In this document: piece by piece, positions 1-4,866 of the stretch | How positions within the stretch are numbered: the first letter of the stretch is position 1 | Layout of the letters: the number at the start of each line of letters is the position of its first letter | From: JBBQIY01 sp964618405 | GTDB lineage: Bacteria; Verrucomicrobiota; Kiritimatiellia; RFP12; UBA3636 | NCBI GenBank assembly: GCA_964618405.1 | Contig: CAZUAY010000249.1 | Location: forward strand, 1-5,868 | Length of the DNA: 5,868 nt | Direction of reading: 5' to 3' | Position numbers and translations under genes: made by a program | The notes under the pieces: model-generated | What the model saw: only the letters and a program-made list of their open reading frames with translations | Database searches by the model: none | Told to the model about the DNA's origin: nothing

Positions 1-6
1 CAACCC

Positions 7-74
7 CCGTCGTGTCGGGGACAGGAATGTCCCCGCTCCGTTCGTTACGAGCACTGCTTAACGAAACTCGACGG
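7..74. repeat. Self-complementary element, possible three-way-junction fold
   Basis: Three nested perfect pairings are visible. An outer stem joins CCGTCG (7-12) to CGACGG (69-74). Inside it lie hairpin one, GGGGACA (17-23) with TGTCCCC (28-34) closed by a GGAA tetraloop of the GNRA type, and hairpin two, TTCGTT (41-46) with AACGAA (60-65), whose loop holds a further AGC/GCT pairing. An alternative, mutually exclusive hairpin pairs CCCCG (5-9) with CGGGG (16-20). The element lies just downstream of the leftward thiD gene, so it may be in its 3' untranslated RNA. It could equally be a repetitive extragenic palindrome or a small RNA. There is no T-run after it on either strand that would make it a classical terminator. 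The pairings are seen; the function is unknown. Confidence 0.5.
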
Positions 75-112
75 TATAGGCAAATGCCGATGCTCCCAGT
101 GTGCCGGGCCTT

Positions 113-928
113 TTAAACTCTTCGCCAGGCGTCATGGCGGAGGGGGCCGACCCACTGGTTGAGTGGGAAGGACGCGCGGATGGCGTCCGTCTCAAAGATC
201 TTCGCCTGTTGAATAGCGGTAGTCACCGGCATACCTTTTGCGAGGTTGGCGGTGATGGCCGCCGAAATCGTGCAGCCAGCACCGTGTGTATAGGCGTTCG
301 GAATGAGTTCGGATACGAGACGCGTGATGGTGTTACCGTCGTAGAGCACGTCAATCGCTGTGGTGGCACCCAGCAGTTTGTTGCCACCTTTCACGAGCAC
401 GTTGCGCGCTCCTGCCTTGTAGAGCAAGCGTGCAGCCTCTTCCATGCCCTCAACCGTGGTGATGAGGCCGAGGCCAGACATAATCCCTGCCTCATAGAGA
501 TTGGGTGTAATGACGGTTGAAAGCGGCATCAGGTCGTCACGGAGTGCATCCGCTACTTCGGGACTAAGCGGCTCTGATGCTCCCTTGCAGGCCATCACGG
601 GATCGATCACGAGATTGGGGATGTTGTGCTTCTTTACGGTACCGACGACGAGCTCAACGAGCTCTTTTGTTGCCAACATGCCGGTTTTGGCGGCATGAAC
701 GCCGATGCCCTCGAGGACGGTCGCGAGTTGCGCCTCGACAGTAGAGAGTTCTATGGGATAAACATCGTGCCGCCAGTCGGCACTTGGATTTTGGGCTACG
801 ATGCAGGTGATGGCGACCATTCCGTACACGCCGAGTTCTTGGAATGTCTTGATGTCGGCTTGGAGGCCAGCGCCCCCACTCGTGTCGGAACCCGCAATGG
901 TTAAGGCTTTAAAAGGTGTTGGATTCAT
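113..928 (-). CDS. thiD: Hydroxymethylpyrimidine/phosphomethylpyrimidine kinase (ThiD; possibly dual pyridoxal kinase)
   Basis: A ribokinase-fold enzyme of 271 residues, the usual family length. It phosphorylates HMP and then HMP-phosphate in cytoplasmic thiamine biosynthesis or salvage. Visible motifs: N-terminal TIAGSDTSGGAGLQADIKTF (10-29), the substrate-side AQN with Gln46, KTGML (81-85), VIDPVMACKG (107-116), TPNLYEA (141-147), VKGG (179-182), and the anion-hole/active-site loop HGAGCT (215-220) with Cys219 where ThiD has its reactive cysteine. The HGAGCT form and overall style resemble Gram-positive ThiD/PdxK proteins, some of which phosphorylate pyridoxal, so substrate choice is open. 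The ATG at 928 is preferred over an in-frame upstream start at 1003 because GGAG (938-935) sits 6 nt before it and the family's N-terminus begins here; the extension has no family motif. The gene is divergent from gluQ. No TPP-riboswitch core was seen in its leader and no other thi gene is in the window. Confidence 0.93.
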   Translation of the reverse strand: MNPTPFKALTIAGSDTSGGAGLQADIKTFQELGVYGMVAITCIVAQNPSADWRHDVYPIELSTVEAQLATVLEGIGVHAAKTGMLATKELVELVVGTVKKHNIPNLVIDPVMACKGASEPLSPEVADALRDDLMPLSTVITPNLYEAGIMSGLGLITTVEGMEEAARLLYKAGARNVLVKGGNKLLGATTAIDVLYDGNTITRLVSELIPNAYTHGAGCTISAAITANLAKGMPVTTAIQQAKIFETDAIRASFPLNQWVGPLRHDAWRRV

Positions 929-985
929 CTCATGCTCCGCGTTGATTTTGAAAGCACAGACTATACCGCAAAGCGAGGCTTCATT

Positions 986-997
986 GCAACTAGTTGC
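986..997. repeat. Perfect 12-bp palindrome in the thiD leader
   Basis: GCAACTAGTTGC is its own reverse complement. It lies about 58 bp upstream of the thiD start codon, inside the region that would be the thiD 5' leader if transcription begins at the large inverted repeat further upstream. It could be a repressor half of the divergent regulatory region or a chance palindrome. Confidence 0.35.
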
Positions 998-1028
998 CGT
1001 CACTGTAAACCAACTTGAGCCCCTCCGC

Positions 1029-1070
1029 TTTCATTGTAATCTTGTAGAAAACGTCAAGATTACAATGAAG
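1029..1070. promoter_or_regulatory. Large inverted repeat between divergent thiD and gluQ; candidate operator or hairpin
   Basis: TTCATTGTAATCTTG (1030-1044) and CAAGATTACAATGAA (1055-1069) are perfect 15-bp complementary arms around a 10-nt centre; T1029 and G1070 could add a wobble pair in RNA. The structure sits in the middle of the divergent thiD/gluQ intergenic region. Each arm carries TACAAT, a five-of-six match to the sigma70 -10 box: at 1061-1066 reading right and 1038-1033 reading left. The repeat could therefore contain mirrored promoters with an operator over both. No good -35 box was seen at 16-18 nt spacing for either, so the promoter reading is weak. As RNA it would be a very stable hairpin. 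The repeat is certain; its role is inferred. Confidence 0.55.
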
Positions 1071-1073
1071 TTG

Positions 1074-1085
1074 AAGCGTACGCTT
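1074..1085. repeat. Perfect 12-bp palindrome upstream of gluQ
   Basis: AAGCGTACGCTT is its own reverse complement and starts four bases after the right arm of the large inverted repeat. Its last two bases are the first two of the hairpin at 1084-1098, so the two structures compete slightly. It could be a protein-binding site or part of a folded leader. Confidence 0.4.
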
Positions 1086-1104
1086 GCACCTCGTGCAATT
1101 TTTT
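1084..1104 (+). terminator. Terminator-like hairpin plus T6 in the gluQ leader (possible attenuator)
   Basis: TTGCAC (1084-1089), loop CTC, GTGCAA (1093-1098), followed directly by six T residues (1099-1104). This is the layout of a short intrinsic terminator on the + strand, although a 6-bp stem with only half G/C pairs is weak. It lies 14 nt before the gluQ start codon and downstream of any promoter within the inverted repeat. It would therefore interrupt gluQ transcription unless regulated, or end a short structured RNA starting upstream. The leftward thiD gene gains nothing from it. Confidence 0.4.
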
Positions 1105-1118
1105 GAAATGATGTGTTC

Positions 1119-2126
1119 ATGAAGCAAGGAGAAGCAGGCACACAAGTAGCGAATAAAGTGAGGGGACGGTTGGCGCCGAGTCCGACAGGTGCTTTGCATT
1201 TAGGTAACGCGCGCTCGTTTCTGATTGCGTGGCTGAGTGTCCGTTCACAAGGAGGCCGTCTGGTGATGCGAATGGAGGATCTCGATCATCCGAAAGTGAA
1301 GTCGGGAGCCGCATCAGAAGCGTATGCGGACTTGCGCTGGTTGGGACTTGATTGGGATGAGGGACCAGACGTCGGCGGCCAATTCGCGCCGTATGTGCAG
1401 TCGCACCGTCGCGAGCTTTATCGCACGGCGCTTCATAAACTTAAGGCCTCGAACTATGTTTATCCTTGCGTGTGCAGCCGAGCTGATGTGGAGGAAGCGC
1501 AGAGTGCGCCGCATCAGGGAAACGCGCACACGATGCGCTATCTCGGTACGTGTCGAGGTCGGTTTACGAGTTGGGAGGAGGCGGTCGACGAACTTCCAGA
1601 AGGACGGTTGCCGGCATGGCGGTTCCGCGTTGAGGTGGGGACGTCGGTTTTCGAGGACGGTTTTTGTGGACGACAGGCGCTGGAGCTGTCTGAGGCAACA
1701 GGCGATTTTGCATTGGCGCGTGATCCGGACGGTGCGGGTTACATGCTGGCCGTGGTGGTAGACGATGCGGCGATGGGCATTACGGAAGTGGTGCGAGGCG
1801 ATGACCTGCTCGATGCGACGCATGCCCAGCTTGCGCTTCAGAAGGCTCTGGGACTTCCGTCTCCACACTACATTCACGTGCCGCTTGTGGTGGCTGAGGA
1901 TGGACGGCGTCTGGCCAAGCGCCACGGCGATACGCGCATCCAGTCGTTACGGGAGGCGGGTGTAACGTCTGAAAAAGTTATGGGTCTTTTGGCGTGGTGG
2001 TGTGGGTGGGCAGCGTTTGGAGAGGAACTTTCACCCAAGGCGCTTTTGAAGCGATTCGATCTGGCGACCCTGTGCAGAGAACCTGCTGTGTTAACGCCTG
2101 CTGTAAAGGAGTATCTTGGATTATGA
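1119..2126 (+). CDS. gluQ: Glutamyl-Q tRNA(Asp) synthetase
   Basis: A truncated glutamyl-tRNA synthetase paralogue of 335 residues. It activates glutamate and attaches it to queuosine at the wobble position of tRNA(Asp). The Rossmann catalytic domain is intact: GRLAPSPTGALHLGN (16-30) holds the HIGH-type HLGN, RMEDLD (51-56) follows, and RLAKRHG (264-270) is the KMSKS counterpart. A zinc-site pattern C117-x-C119, Y141, C145 matches the GluQ family. Only about 50 residues follow the second class I motif, so the anticodon-binding domain of true GltX is missing, which is the main argument for GluQ. The ATG at 1119 is chosen; GTG at 1113 and GTG at 1158 are in frame but none has a clear Shine-Dalgarno. 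A four-codon reading frame from 1108 ends in a TGA overlapping this ATG. Its stop overlaps the ABC ATPase start by ATGA, so the pair is probably cotranscribed and translationally coupled. Confidence 0.9.
   Translation: MKQGEAGTQVANKVRGRLAPSPTGALHLGNARSFLIAWLSVRSQGGRLVMRMEDLDHPKVKSGAASEAYADLRWLGLDWDEGPDVGGQFAPYVQSHRRELYRTALHKLKASNYVYPCVCSRADVEEAQSAPHQGNAHTMRYLGTCRGRFTSWEEAVDELPEGRLPAWRFRVEVGTSVFEDGFCGRQALELSEATGDFALARDPDGAGYMLAVVVDDAAMGITEVVRGDDLLDATHAQLALQKALGLPSPHYIHVPLVVAEDGRRLAKRHGDTRIQSLREAGVTSEKVMGLLAWWCGWAAFGEELSPKALLKRFDLATLCREPAVLTPAVKEYLGL
2105..2111 (+). promoter_or_regulatory. Ribosome binding site for the ABC ATPase
   Basis: AAAGGAG lies inside the last codons of gluQ, 11 nt before the ATG at 2123. 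It supports that start over longer in-frame extensions back to 1994, which would run through gluQ coding sequence. Confidence 0.6.
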
Positions 2127-3085
2127 GTGTTTTACGTGTCAACGATCTTCATGTCTCTCTTAACGCCGATGGCCGAATGGTTGAAATCGTTCGAGGCGTT
2201 TCCTTTGGTGTAAGCCCTGGCGGCTTTCACGGTTTGGTGGGAGAGAGCGGGTGCGGGAAGAGCGTTACGGCGATGTCGCTGACGCGCCTGCCACCCACGG
2301 ATGCGGCGCAGTGTTCCGGCGAGGTTTTGTTCAAGGAGCGCAATGTGCTGGCCTTGCGTGGGGCCGAGTTGCGTTCGATGCGCGGGCATGGATGCATCTC
2401 CTATATCTTTCAGGATCCGATGTCGGCGTTGAACCCCGTGCTACGAATTGGTGTGCAGATGCGCGAAGCGTTGCCGAGAGGGCTGTCGCGGGCGCAAGCG
2501 CGGCAGCGGCTATTGGAGCTGTTAGCATTGGTCGATTTGGCGGGAGGCGAAAAAATTCTCGACTCTTTCCCCTGCGAACTCAGCGGAGGCATGGCGCAGC
2601 GGATTTGCATCGCGATGGCGATGGCGGCGGAGCCAGCGTTGCTGGTGGCCGACGAGCCGACGACGGCGTTGGACGTGGTGACGCAGAAGCATGTCATGGA
2701 TTTACTGGATGGGATTTGCAAAAAGACGGGCGTTGCGGTCTTGCTCATTACGCACAACCTCGGCCTCGTGGCAGGGTATGCGAAGAGCGTGTCGGTGATG
2801 TATGCGGGATTAATCGTGGAGCATGGCGACGTGCAAGACGTGCTCTCGCATCCTGCGCATCCGTATACGCAAGGACTCATGGCGGCAGTGCCAGGGTTGG
2901 ACGGTGGCGGGGTGGAGACACTGGCCACGATACCTGGCCGCGTCCCTCCGGCGACCGAGTGGGGGATCGGCTGTACGTTTGCGCCGCGATGTCCTCTTGT
3001 GATGCCGATCTGTCGTGCGAAAACACCTGAGCTAAAAGCTGTGGTGGGGACGCATTGTGCTGCGTGTTTTGCGGTTGAGAAATAG
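2123..3085 (+). CDS. Oligopeptide/dipeptide ABC transporter ATP-binding protein (OppD/DppD type)
   Basis: A cytoplasmic ATPase of 320 residues of the peptide-import family, powering a membrane permease pair. All nucleotide-binding elements are present: Walker A GESGCGKS (40-47), Q-loop FQDPMSALNP with Gln97, signature LSGGMAQ (153-159), Walker B LLVADEP (173-179) with Glu178, D-loop TALD (181-184) and the switch His211. The C-terminal OppD/DppD extension follows: HPYTQGLMAAVPGL (246-259), IPGRVPP (270-276) and a cysteine cluster C284-x5-C290-x6-C297-x14-C312 with C315. In related importers this region can hold an iron-sulfur cluster. The start at 2123 overlaps the gluQ stop by ATGA and has AAAGGAG upstream. 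The partner permeases, second ATPase (OppF/DppF) and binding protein are not in the window, so it is an orphan here. The exact substrate, peptide or nickel or other, cannot be told from sequence. Confidence 0.92.
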   Translation: MSVLRVNDLHVSLNADGRMVEIVRGVSFGVSPGGFHGLVGESGCGKSVTAMSLTRLPPTDAAQCSGEVLFKERNVLALRGAELRSMRGHGCISYIFQDPMSALNPVLRIGVQMREALPRGLSRAQARQRLLELLALVDLAGGEKILDSFPCELSGGMAQRICIAMAMAAEPALLVADEPTTALDVVTQKHVMDLLDGICKKTGVAVLLITHNLGLVAGYAKSVSVMYAGLIVEHGDVQDVLSHPAHPYTQGLMAAVPGLDGGGVETLATIPGRVPPATEWGIGCTFAPRCPLVMPICRAKTPELKAVVGTHCAACFAVEK

Positions 3086-3091
3086 GCTTTC

Positions 3092-3164
3092 GTTTCTAGG
3101 CAGTCGGCCGTAGCAACTAGCGAGTAATCGGTTAGAAACAGCCCCGGTGCCTAACCGATTACCG
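3092..3164. repeat. Inverted repeat with competing pairings after the ABC ATPase gene
   Basis: GTAATCGGTTAG (3124-3135) and CTAACCGATTAC (3151-3162) form a perfect 12-bp stem with a 15-nt loop; CG (3121-3122) and CG (3163-3164) can extend it past a bulged A. Upstream, GTTTCTA (3092-3098) is complementary to TAGAAAC (3133-3139) and the overlapping TAGGCA (3097-3102) to TGCCTA (3148-3153). Both targets include edges of the main stem, so the alternatives exclude part of it. No T-run follows, so it is not a clean intrinsic terminator, though it could end or protect the gluQ-ATPase transcript. It could also be an operator for the small gene downstream. Confidence 0.5.
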
Positions 3165-3182
3165 GCGTGTGATATTTTGATG

Positions 3183-3211
3183 TTTATTAAAACGCAGGAA
3201 AAATGTATATT
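3183..3211 (+). promoter_or_regulatory. Candidate sigma70 promoter for the 100-aa gene
   Basis: TATATT (3206-3211) matches five of six bases of the -10 consensus, with TTTATT (3183-3188), a three-of-six -35, 17 nt upstream. Transcription would start near 3218 and give a leader of about 47 nt. The local region is A+T rich compared with the genes on either side. The weak -35 keeps this tentative. Confidence 0.3.
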
Positions 3212-3251
3212 CATGGGAGTTTTAAGTCACGACACGGAATCTGATATAGCA

Positions 3252-3257
3252 GAGGGG
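3252..3257 (+). promoter_or_regulatory. Ribosome binding site of the 100-aa gene
   Basis: GAGGGG lies 7 nt before the ATG at 3265. A good Shine-Dalgarno at correct spacing is the main reason for treating the small reading frame as a real gene. Confidence 0.5.
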
Positions 3258-3264
3258 ATAAATC

Positions 3265-3567
3265 ATGAAGATATATGTTTACGATTTCACACCGGAAGGC
3301 ATGGAAGTCTCTGGCTTGCAGGGAAATGGAATAGGCCTTTGCTGCTACGATGACGAATCCATAGACACGGAGAAGACGCGAGAATCCTTCAATCATGCCG
3401 ATATGTCGATTTTCGGACGTGCAAGGCGGGATGGGGGGGCGCCTTGTTCGACTCCGTTTTTCGGCGGAGTCTCCAAAGGCAACACTGCTCGGCCCATTGG
3501 TTTTGGCGATTTGCTGATCTACGATGATGCCGGAGTGGATTTTTACGAAGATTTAAATGGGTTTTGA
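3265..3567 (+). CDS. Small acidic protein of unknown function (possible YodL-like C-terminus)
   Basis: A 100-residue protein I do not recognise. It starts MKIYVYDFTPEGMEV, has no signal peptide or membrane segment, and has acidic ends (DDESIDTE at 29-36, YDDAGVDFYEDL at 86-97). The middle (about 51-71) is different in character, rich in Gly, Arg and Pro. Residues 78-100 read I-G-F-G-D-L-L-I-Y-D-D-A-G, then FYEDLNGF, and recall by eye the closing motif of YodL-type proteins (a GD or SD step, three hydrophobics, a turn, an aromatic pair, D, then GF). This is a weak memory-based resemblance, not an assignment. Evidence for a real gene: GAGGGG at 7 nt, a promoter-like sequence upstream, and a terminator just after the stop. 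Oddities: a G7 run (3433-3439) and two adjacent 7-bp hairpins within the coding sequence. It stands alone between an ABC ATPase gene and a sugar kinase gene. Confidence 0.6.
   Translation: MKIYVYDFTPEGMEVSGLQGNGIGLCCYDDESIDTEKTRESFNHADMSIFGRARRDGGAPCSTPFFGGVSKGNTARPIGFGDLLIYDDAGVDFYEDLNGF
3422..3471. repeat. Two tandem hairpins inside the 100-aa gene
   Basis: CAAGGCG (3422-3428) pairs perfectly with CGCCTTG (3440-3446) around an 11-nt loop ending in the G7 run. Three bases later GACTCCG (3450-3456) pairs perfectly with CGGAGTC (3465-3471) around an 8-nt loop starting with T5. They coincide with the Gly/Arg/Pro-rich middle of the predicted protein. They could be an in-frame palindromic insertion or a structure that affects translation. 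Confidence 0.45.
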
Positions 3568-3586
3568 GGAGTTGCGCTGCCAAAGC

Positions 3587-3620
3587 CCCAGAAGACGCTT
3601 CCGTCTTAGGGTTATTTTCT
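3587..3620 (+). terminator. Intrinsic terminator after the 100-aa gene
   Basis: AAGACG (3592-3597), loop CTTC, CGTCTT (3602-3607), with CCC (3587-3589) and GGG (3609-3611) able to extend the stem past a small internal loop. It is followed by TTATTTTCT (3612-3620). It begins 19 nt after the TGA of the small gene. It would separate the small gene from the kinase gene, whose start lies 32 nt further on, so that gene needs its own promoter or read-through. Confidence 0.6.
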
Positions 3621-3629
3621 AAGAAAATA
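3613..3629. promoter_or_regulatory. 17-bp A+T-rich palindrome upstream of the sugar kinase gene
   Basis: TATTTTCT (3613-3620), one central A, then AGAAAATA (3622-3629): perfect 8-bp arms. It overlaps the T-tract of the preceding terminator and ends 22 bp before the kinase ATG, where an operator would cover the promoter. It could also simply make the terminator work in both directions. No confident -35/-10 pair was found around it. Confidence 0.4.
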
Positions 3630-3651
3630 TGAATGGGAACACTAACTGGAA

Positions 3652-4764
3652 ATGACGCATAGCATTGATATTATCGCCGAAGCCTTTTCTAACTTCATTG
3701 AGGGTGGTCGTGTGGTGGCCGTGGAGCAGTCTCGGGGCGGGCACATTAATCAAACTTATTTTGTGACGCATGAGGACTACGATCGAAAAAACCGCAAGTA
3801 CGTGATGCAGTGCATGAACCGGAACGTTTTCCCGCACCTTGAAGCGTTAATGGATAATGTTACTCGTGTCTCCGAACACATGCAAGCACGTTGCCGTGAA
3901 AATCCGGATGCCGATTCCGTTCGCGGCTATCTACACTTCATCCGCACCCAAAACGGGGCCACAAGTTTTGATTCTCCGAAGCTCGGGTTCTGGCGGATGT
4001 ACCGGTTCATTAACAAGGCGAGTGGCAAAATGATCGCCACGACAGAGCACGAGGCTTATTCAGCGGGTCAAGCATTTGGGAAATTTCAAGCACTTCTTGC
4101 GGATATTCCATCACCCAGACTTCATGAGACGATCAAAAATTTTCATGATACGCGTCGCCGTTATGAAGCGTTTGAGGAGGCAGTGGCGAAGGACGTCGTG
4201 GGACGGCTTCAAAATTGTGTCGATATTGTCGAAGGGCTACGCGAACTCAAAGAAGCCGCGCTCGTTGTTCAAGTGGCGGCTGAGCAGGGGCTGATTCCGG
4301 AGCGCGTGGTCCATAATGATGCTAAGCTCTCGAACGTTTTGTTGGATACTGACGATGGTCATGCTGTTTGTGTTATCGATCTTGACACCTGCATGCCAGG
4401 TTTGACCCATCATGATTTTGGCGATCTCATGAGGAGTATTTGCAGCAATAAGGACGAAGATACCGATAAGCCCGAAGAAATCGAAGTCAGAATAGACATG
4501 TTCGCGGCCTTGCACGCCGGTTATTTGGCTGGTGCGGCTGGGGTACTGACGGATGCCGAGAAGGCGTTGCTTCCTGAGGCCGGTATCGTCCTGACACTCG
4601 AGGTTGCTGTTCGCTTCCTCGGCGATTATCTGGCCGGGGACGTTTATTTCGGAATCAAGCATCCTGAGCATAATCTCGTGAGAGCGCGAGCGCAATTAGC
4701 GTTAGCTCGGCAACTTGTGAAAACGCTTCCCGAGCTTCATCGAATTGCTTCGTCGCTTCTCTGA
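3652..4764 (+). CDS. NahK-like N-acetylhexosamine kinase / aminoglycoside phosphotransferase-fold kinase
   Basis: A 370-residue cytoplasmic kinase with the APH/choline-kinase fold, most like N-acetylhexosamine 1-kinase (NahK/LnpB), which phosphorylates GlcNAc or GalNAc at C1. Visible elements: a glycine-rich substitute near SRGGHINQTY (27-36), the YVMQCMNRNVF strand (50-60) like the family's QRIN-NVF, GFWRMYRFI (112-120), the catalytic loop VVHNDAKLSNVL (219-230) with base Asp223 and metal ligand Asn228, VIDLDT (241-246) with the second metal ligand Asp243, MPGL and HHDFGDLMR (253-261), and the C-terminal HPEHNLVRARAQLAL (337-351) that NahK proteins share. The length is normal. The ATG at 3652 lacks a clear Shine-Dalgarno. 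In bifidobacteria NahK acts with lacto-N-biose phosphorylase and UDP-sugar enzymes; none are here, so the gene appears to be a stand-alone amino-sugar salvage kinase. Substrate assignment is inference; a broader APH-family sugar kinase is the alternative. Confidence 0.82.
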   Translation: MTHSIDIIAEAFSNFIEGGRVVAVEQSRGGHINQTYFVTHEDYDRKNRKYVMQCMNRNVFPHLEALMDNVTRVSEHMQARCRENPDADSVRGYLHFIRTQNGATSFDSPKLGFWRMYRFINKASGKMIATTEHEAYSAGQAFGKFQALLADIPSPRLHETIKNFHDTRRRYEAFEEAVAKDVVGRLQNCVDIVEGLRELKEAALVVQVAAEQGLIPERVVHNDAKLSNVLLDTDDGHAVCVIDLDTCMPGLTHHDFGDLMRSICSNKDEDTDKPEEIEVRIDMFAALHAGYLAGAAGVLTDAEKALLPEAGIVLTLEVAVRFLGDYLAGDVYFGIKHPEHNLVRARAQLALARQLVKTLPELHRIASSLL

Positions 4765-4789
4765 GTCGTGACTCACGATTAGCGACTCA
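4762..4789. promoter_or_regulatory. Inverted repeat overlapping the kinase stop codon
   Basis: TGAGTCG (4762-4768) pairs perfectly with CGACTCA (4783-4789) over a 14-nt loop. Within it, TGAGTC (4762-4767) and GACTCA (4770-4775) form a second, tighter dyad with a 2-bp centre. The first arm begins with the kinase's TGA stop codon. There is no T-run, so an intrinsic terminator is unlikely; the overlapping dyads look more like a DNA-binding site. Confidence 0.45.
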
Positions 4790-4796
4790 TGTCTGC

Positions 4797-4814
4797 GTAG
4801 GGTACAACGCCTAC
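4797..4814. repeat. Short hairpin in the kinase-cysE gap
   Basis: GTAGG (4797-4801) pairs with CCTAC (4810-4814) over an 8-nt loop. It is short and could be chance, but it continues the run of dyads between the two genes. Confidence 0.25.
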
Positions 4815-4825
4815 TGAGTTGGCGA

Positions 4826-4855
4826 TTCACCAGCATAAACTGCGAATCTTAGAAT
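4826..4855 (+). promoter_or_regulatory. Candidate promoter for cysE, implying a very short leader
   Basis: TAGAAT (4850-4855) matches five of six bases of the -10 consensus; TTCACC (4826-4831), four of six for the -35, lies 18 nt upstream. Transcription would start near 4862, about 5 nt before the cysE ATG. This fits the complete lack of a Shine-Dalgarno there and would make the mRNA effectively leaderless. Confidence 0.35.
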
Positions 4856-4866
4856 GAAAAATTACA

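Noticed and set aside
1..61. Open frame from the left edge ending at TAA 59-61 as a truncated gene tail
   Set aside because: Fewer than 20 codons are visible and all lie within the palindromic element, so there is no evidence of coding.
79..88. GGCAAATGCC mini-hairpin as a thiD terminator
   Set aside because: It has only 4-bp arms with a 2-nt loop and no T-run on the minus strand.
929..1003. Extension of thiD to an upstream in-frame start at 1003
   Set aside because: The added 25 residues match no family feature and cross the 986-997 palindrome. The ATG at 928 has GGAG at 6 nt and the family's N-terminus.
929..1112. TPP riboswitch upstream of thiD
   Set aside because: The conserved core (CUGAGA and the ACCUGAU-type strand) was not found on the minus strand, although the gene context invited it.
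1108..1122. Four-codon leader frame ATG ATG TGT TCA TGA overlapping the gluQ start
   Set aside because: The ATGA overlap is suggestive of coupling, but such a short frame is expected by chance and has no ribosome site.
1314..1925. Long reading frame on the minus strand inside gluQ (203 codons)
   Set aside because: It is antisense to a gene with full family motifs, its translation is rich in Arg and His with no recognisable domain, and it has no ribosome site. It reflects codon bias of gluQ.
2251..3030. 259-codon plus-strand frame inside the ABC ATPase gene
   Set aside because: The overlapping frame at 2123-3085 carries every ABC motif. This one has a low-complexity Ala/Gly/Arg translation and no motif.
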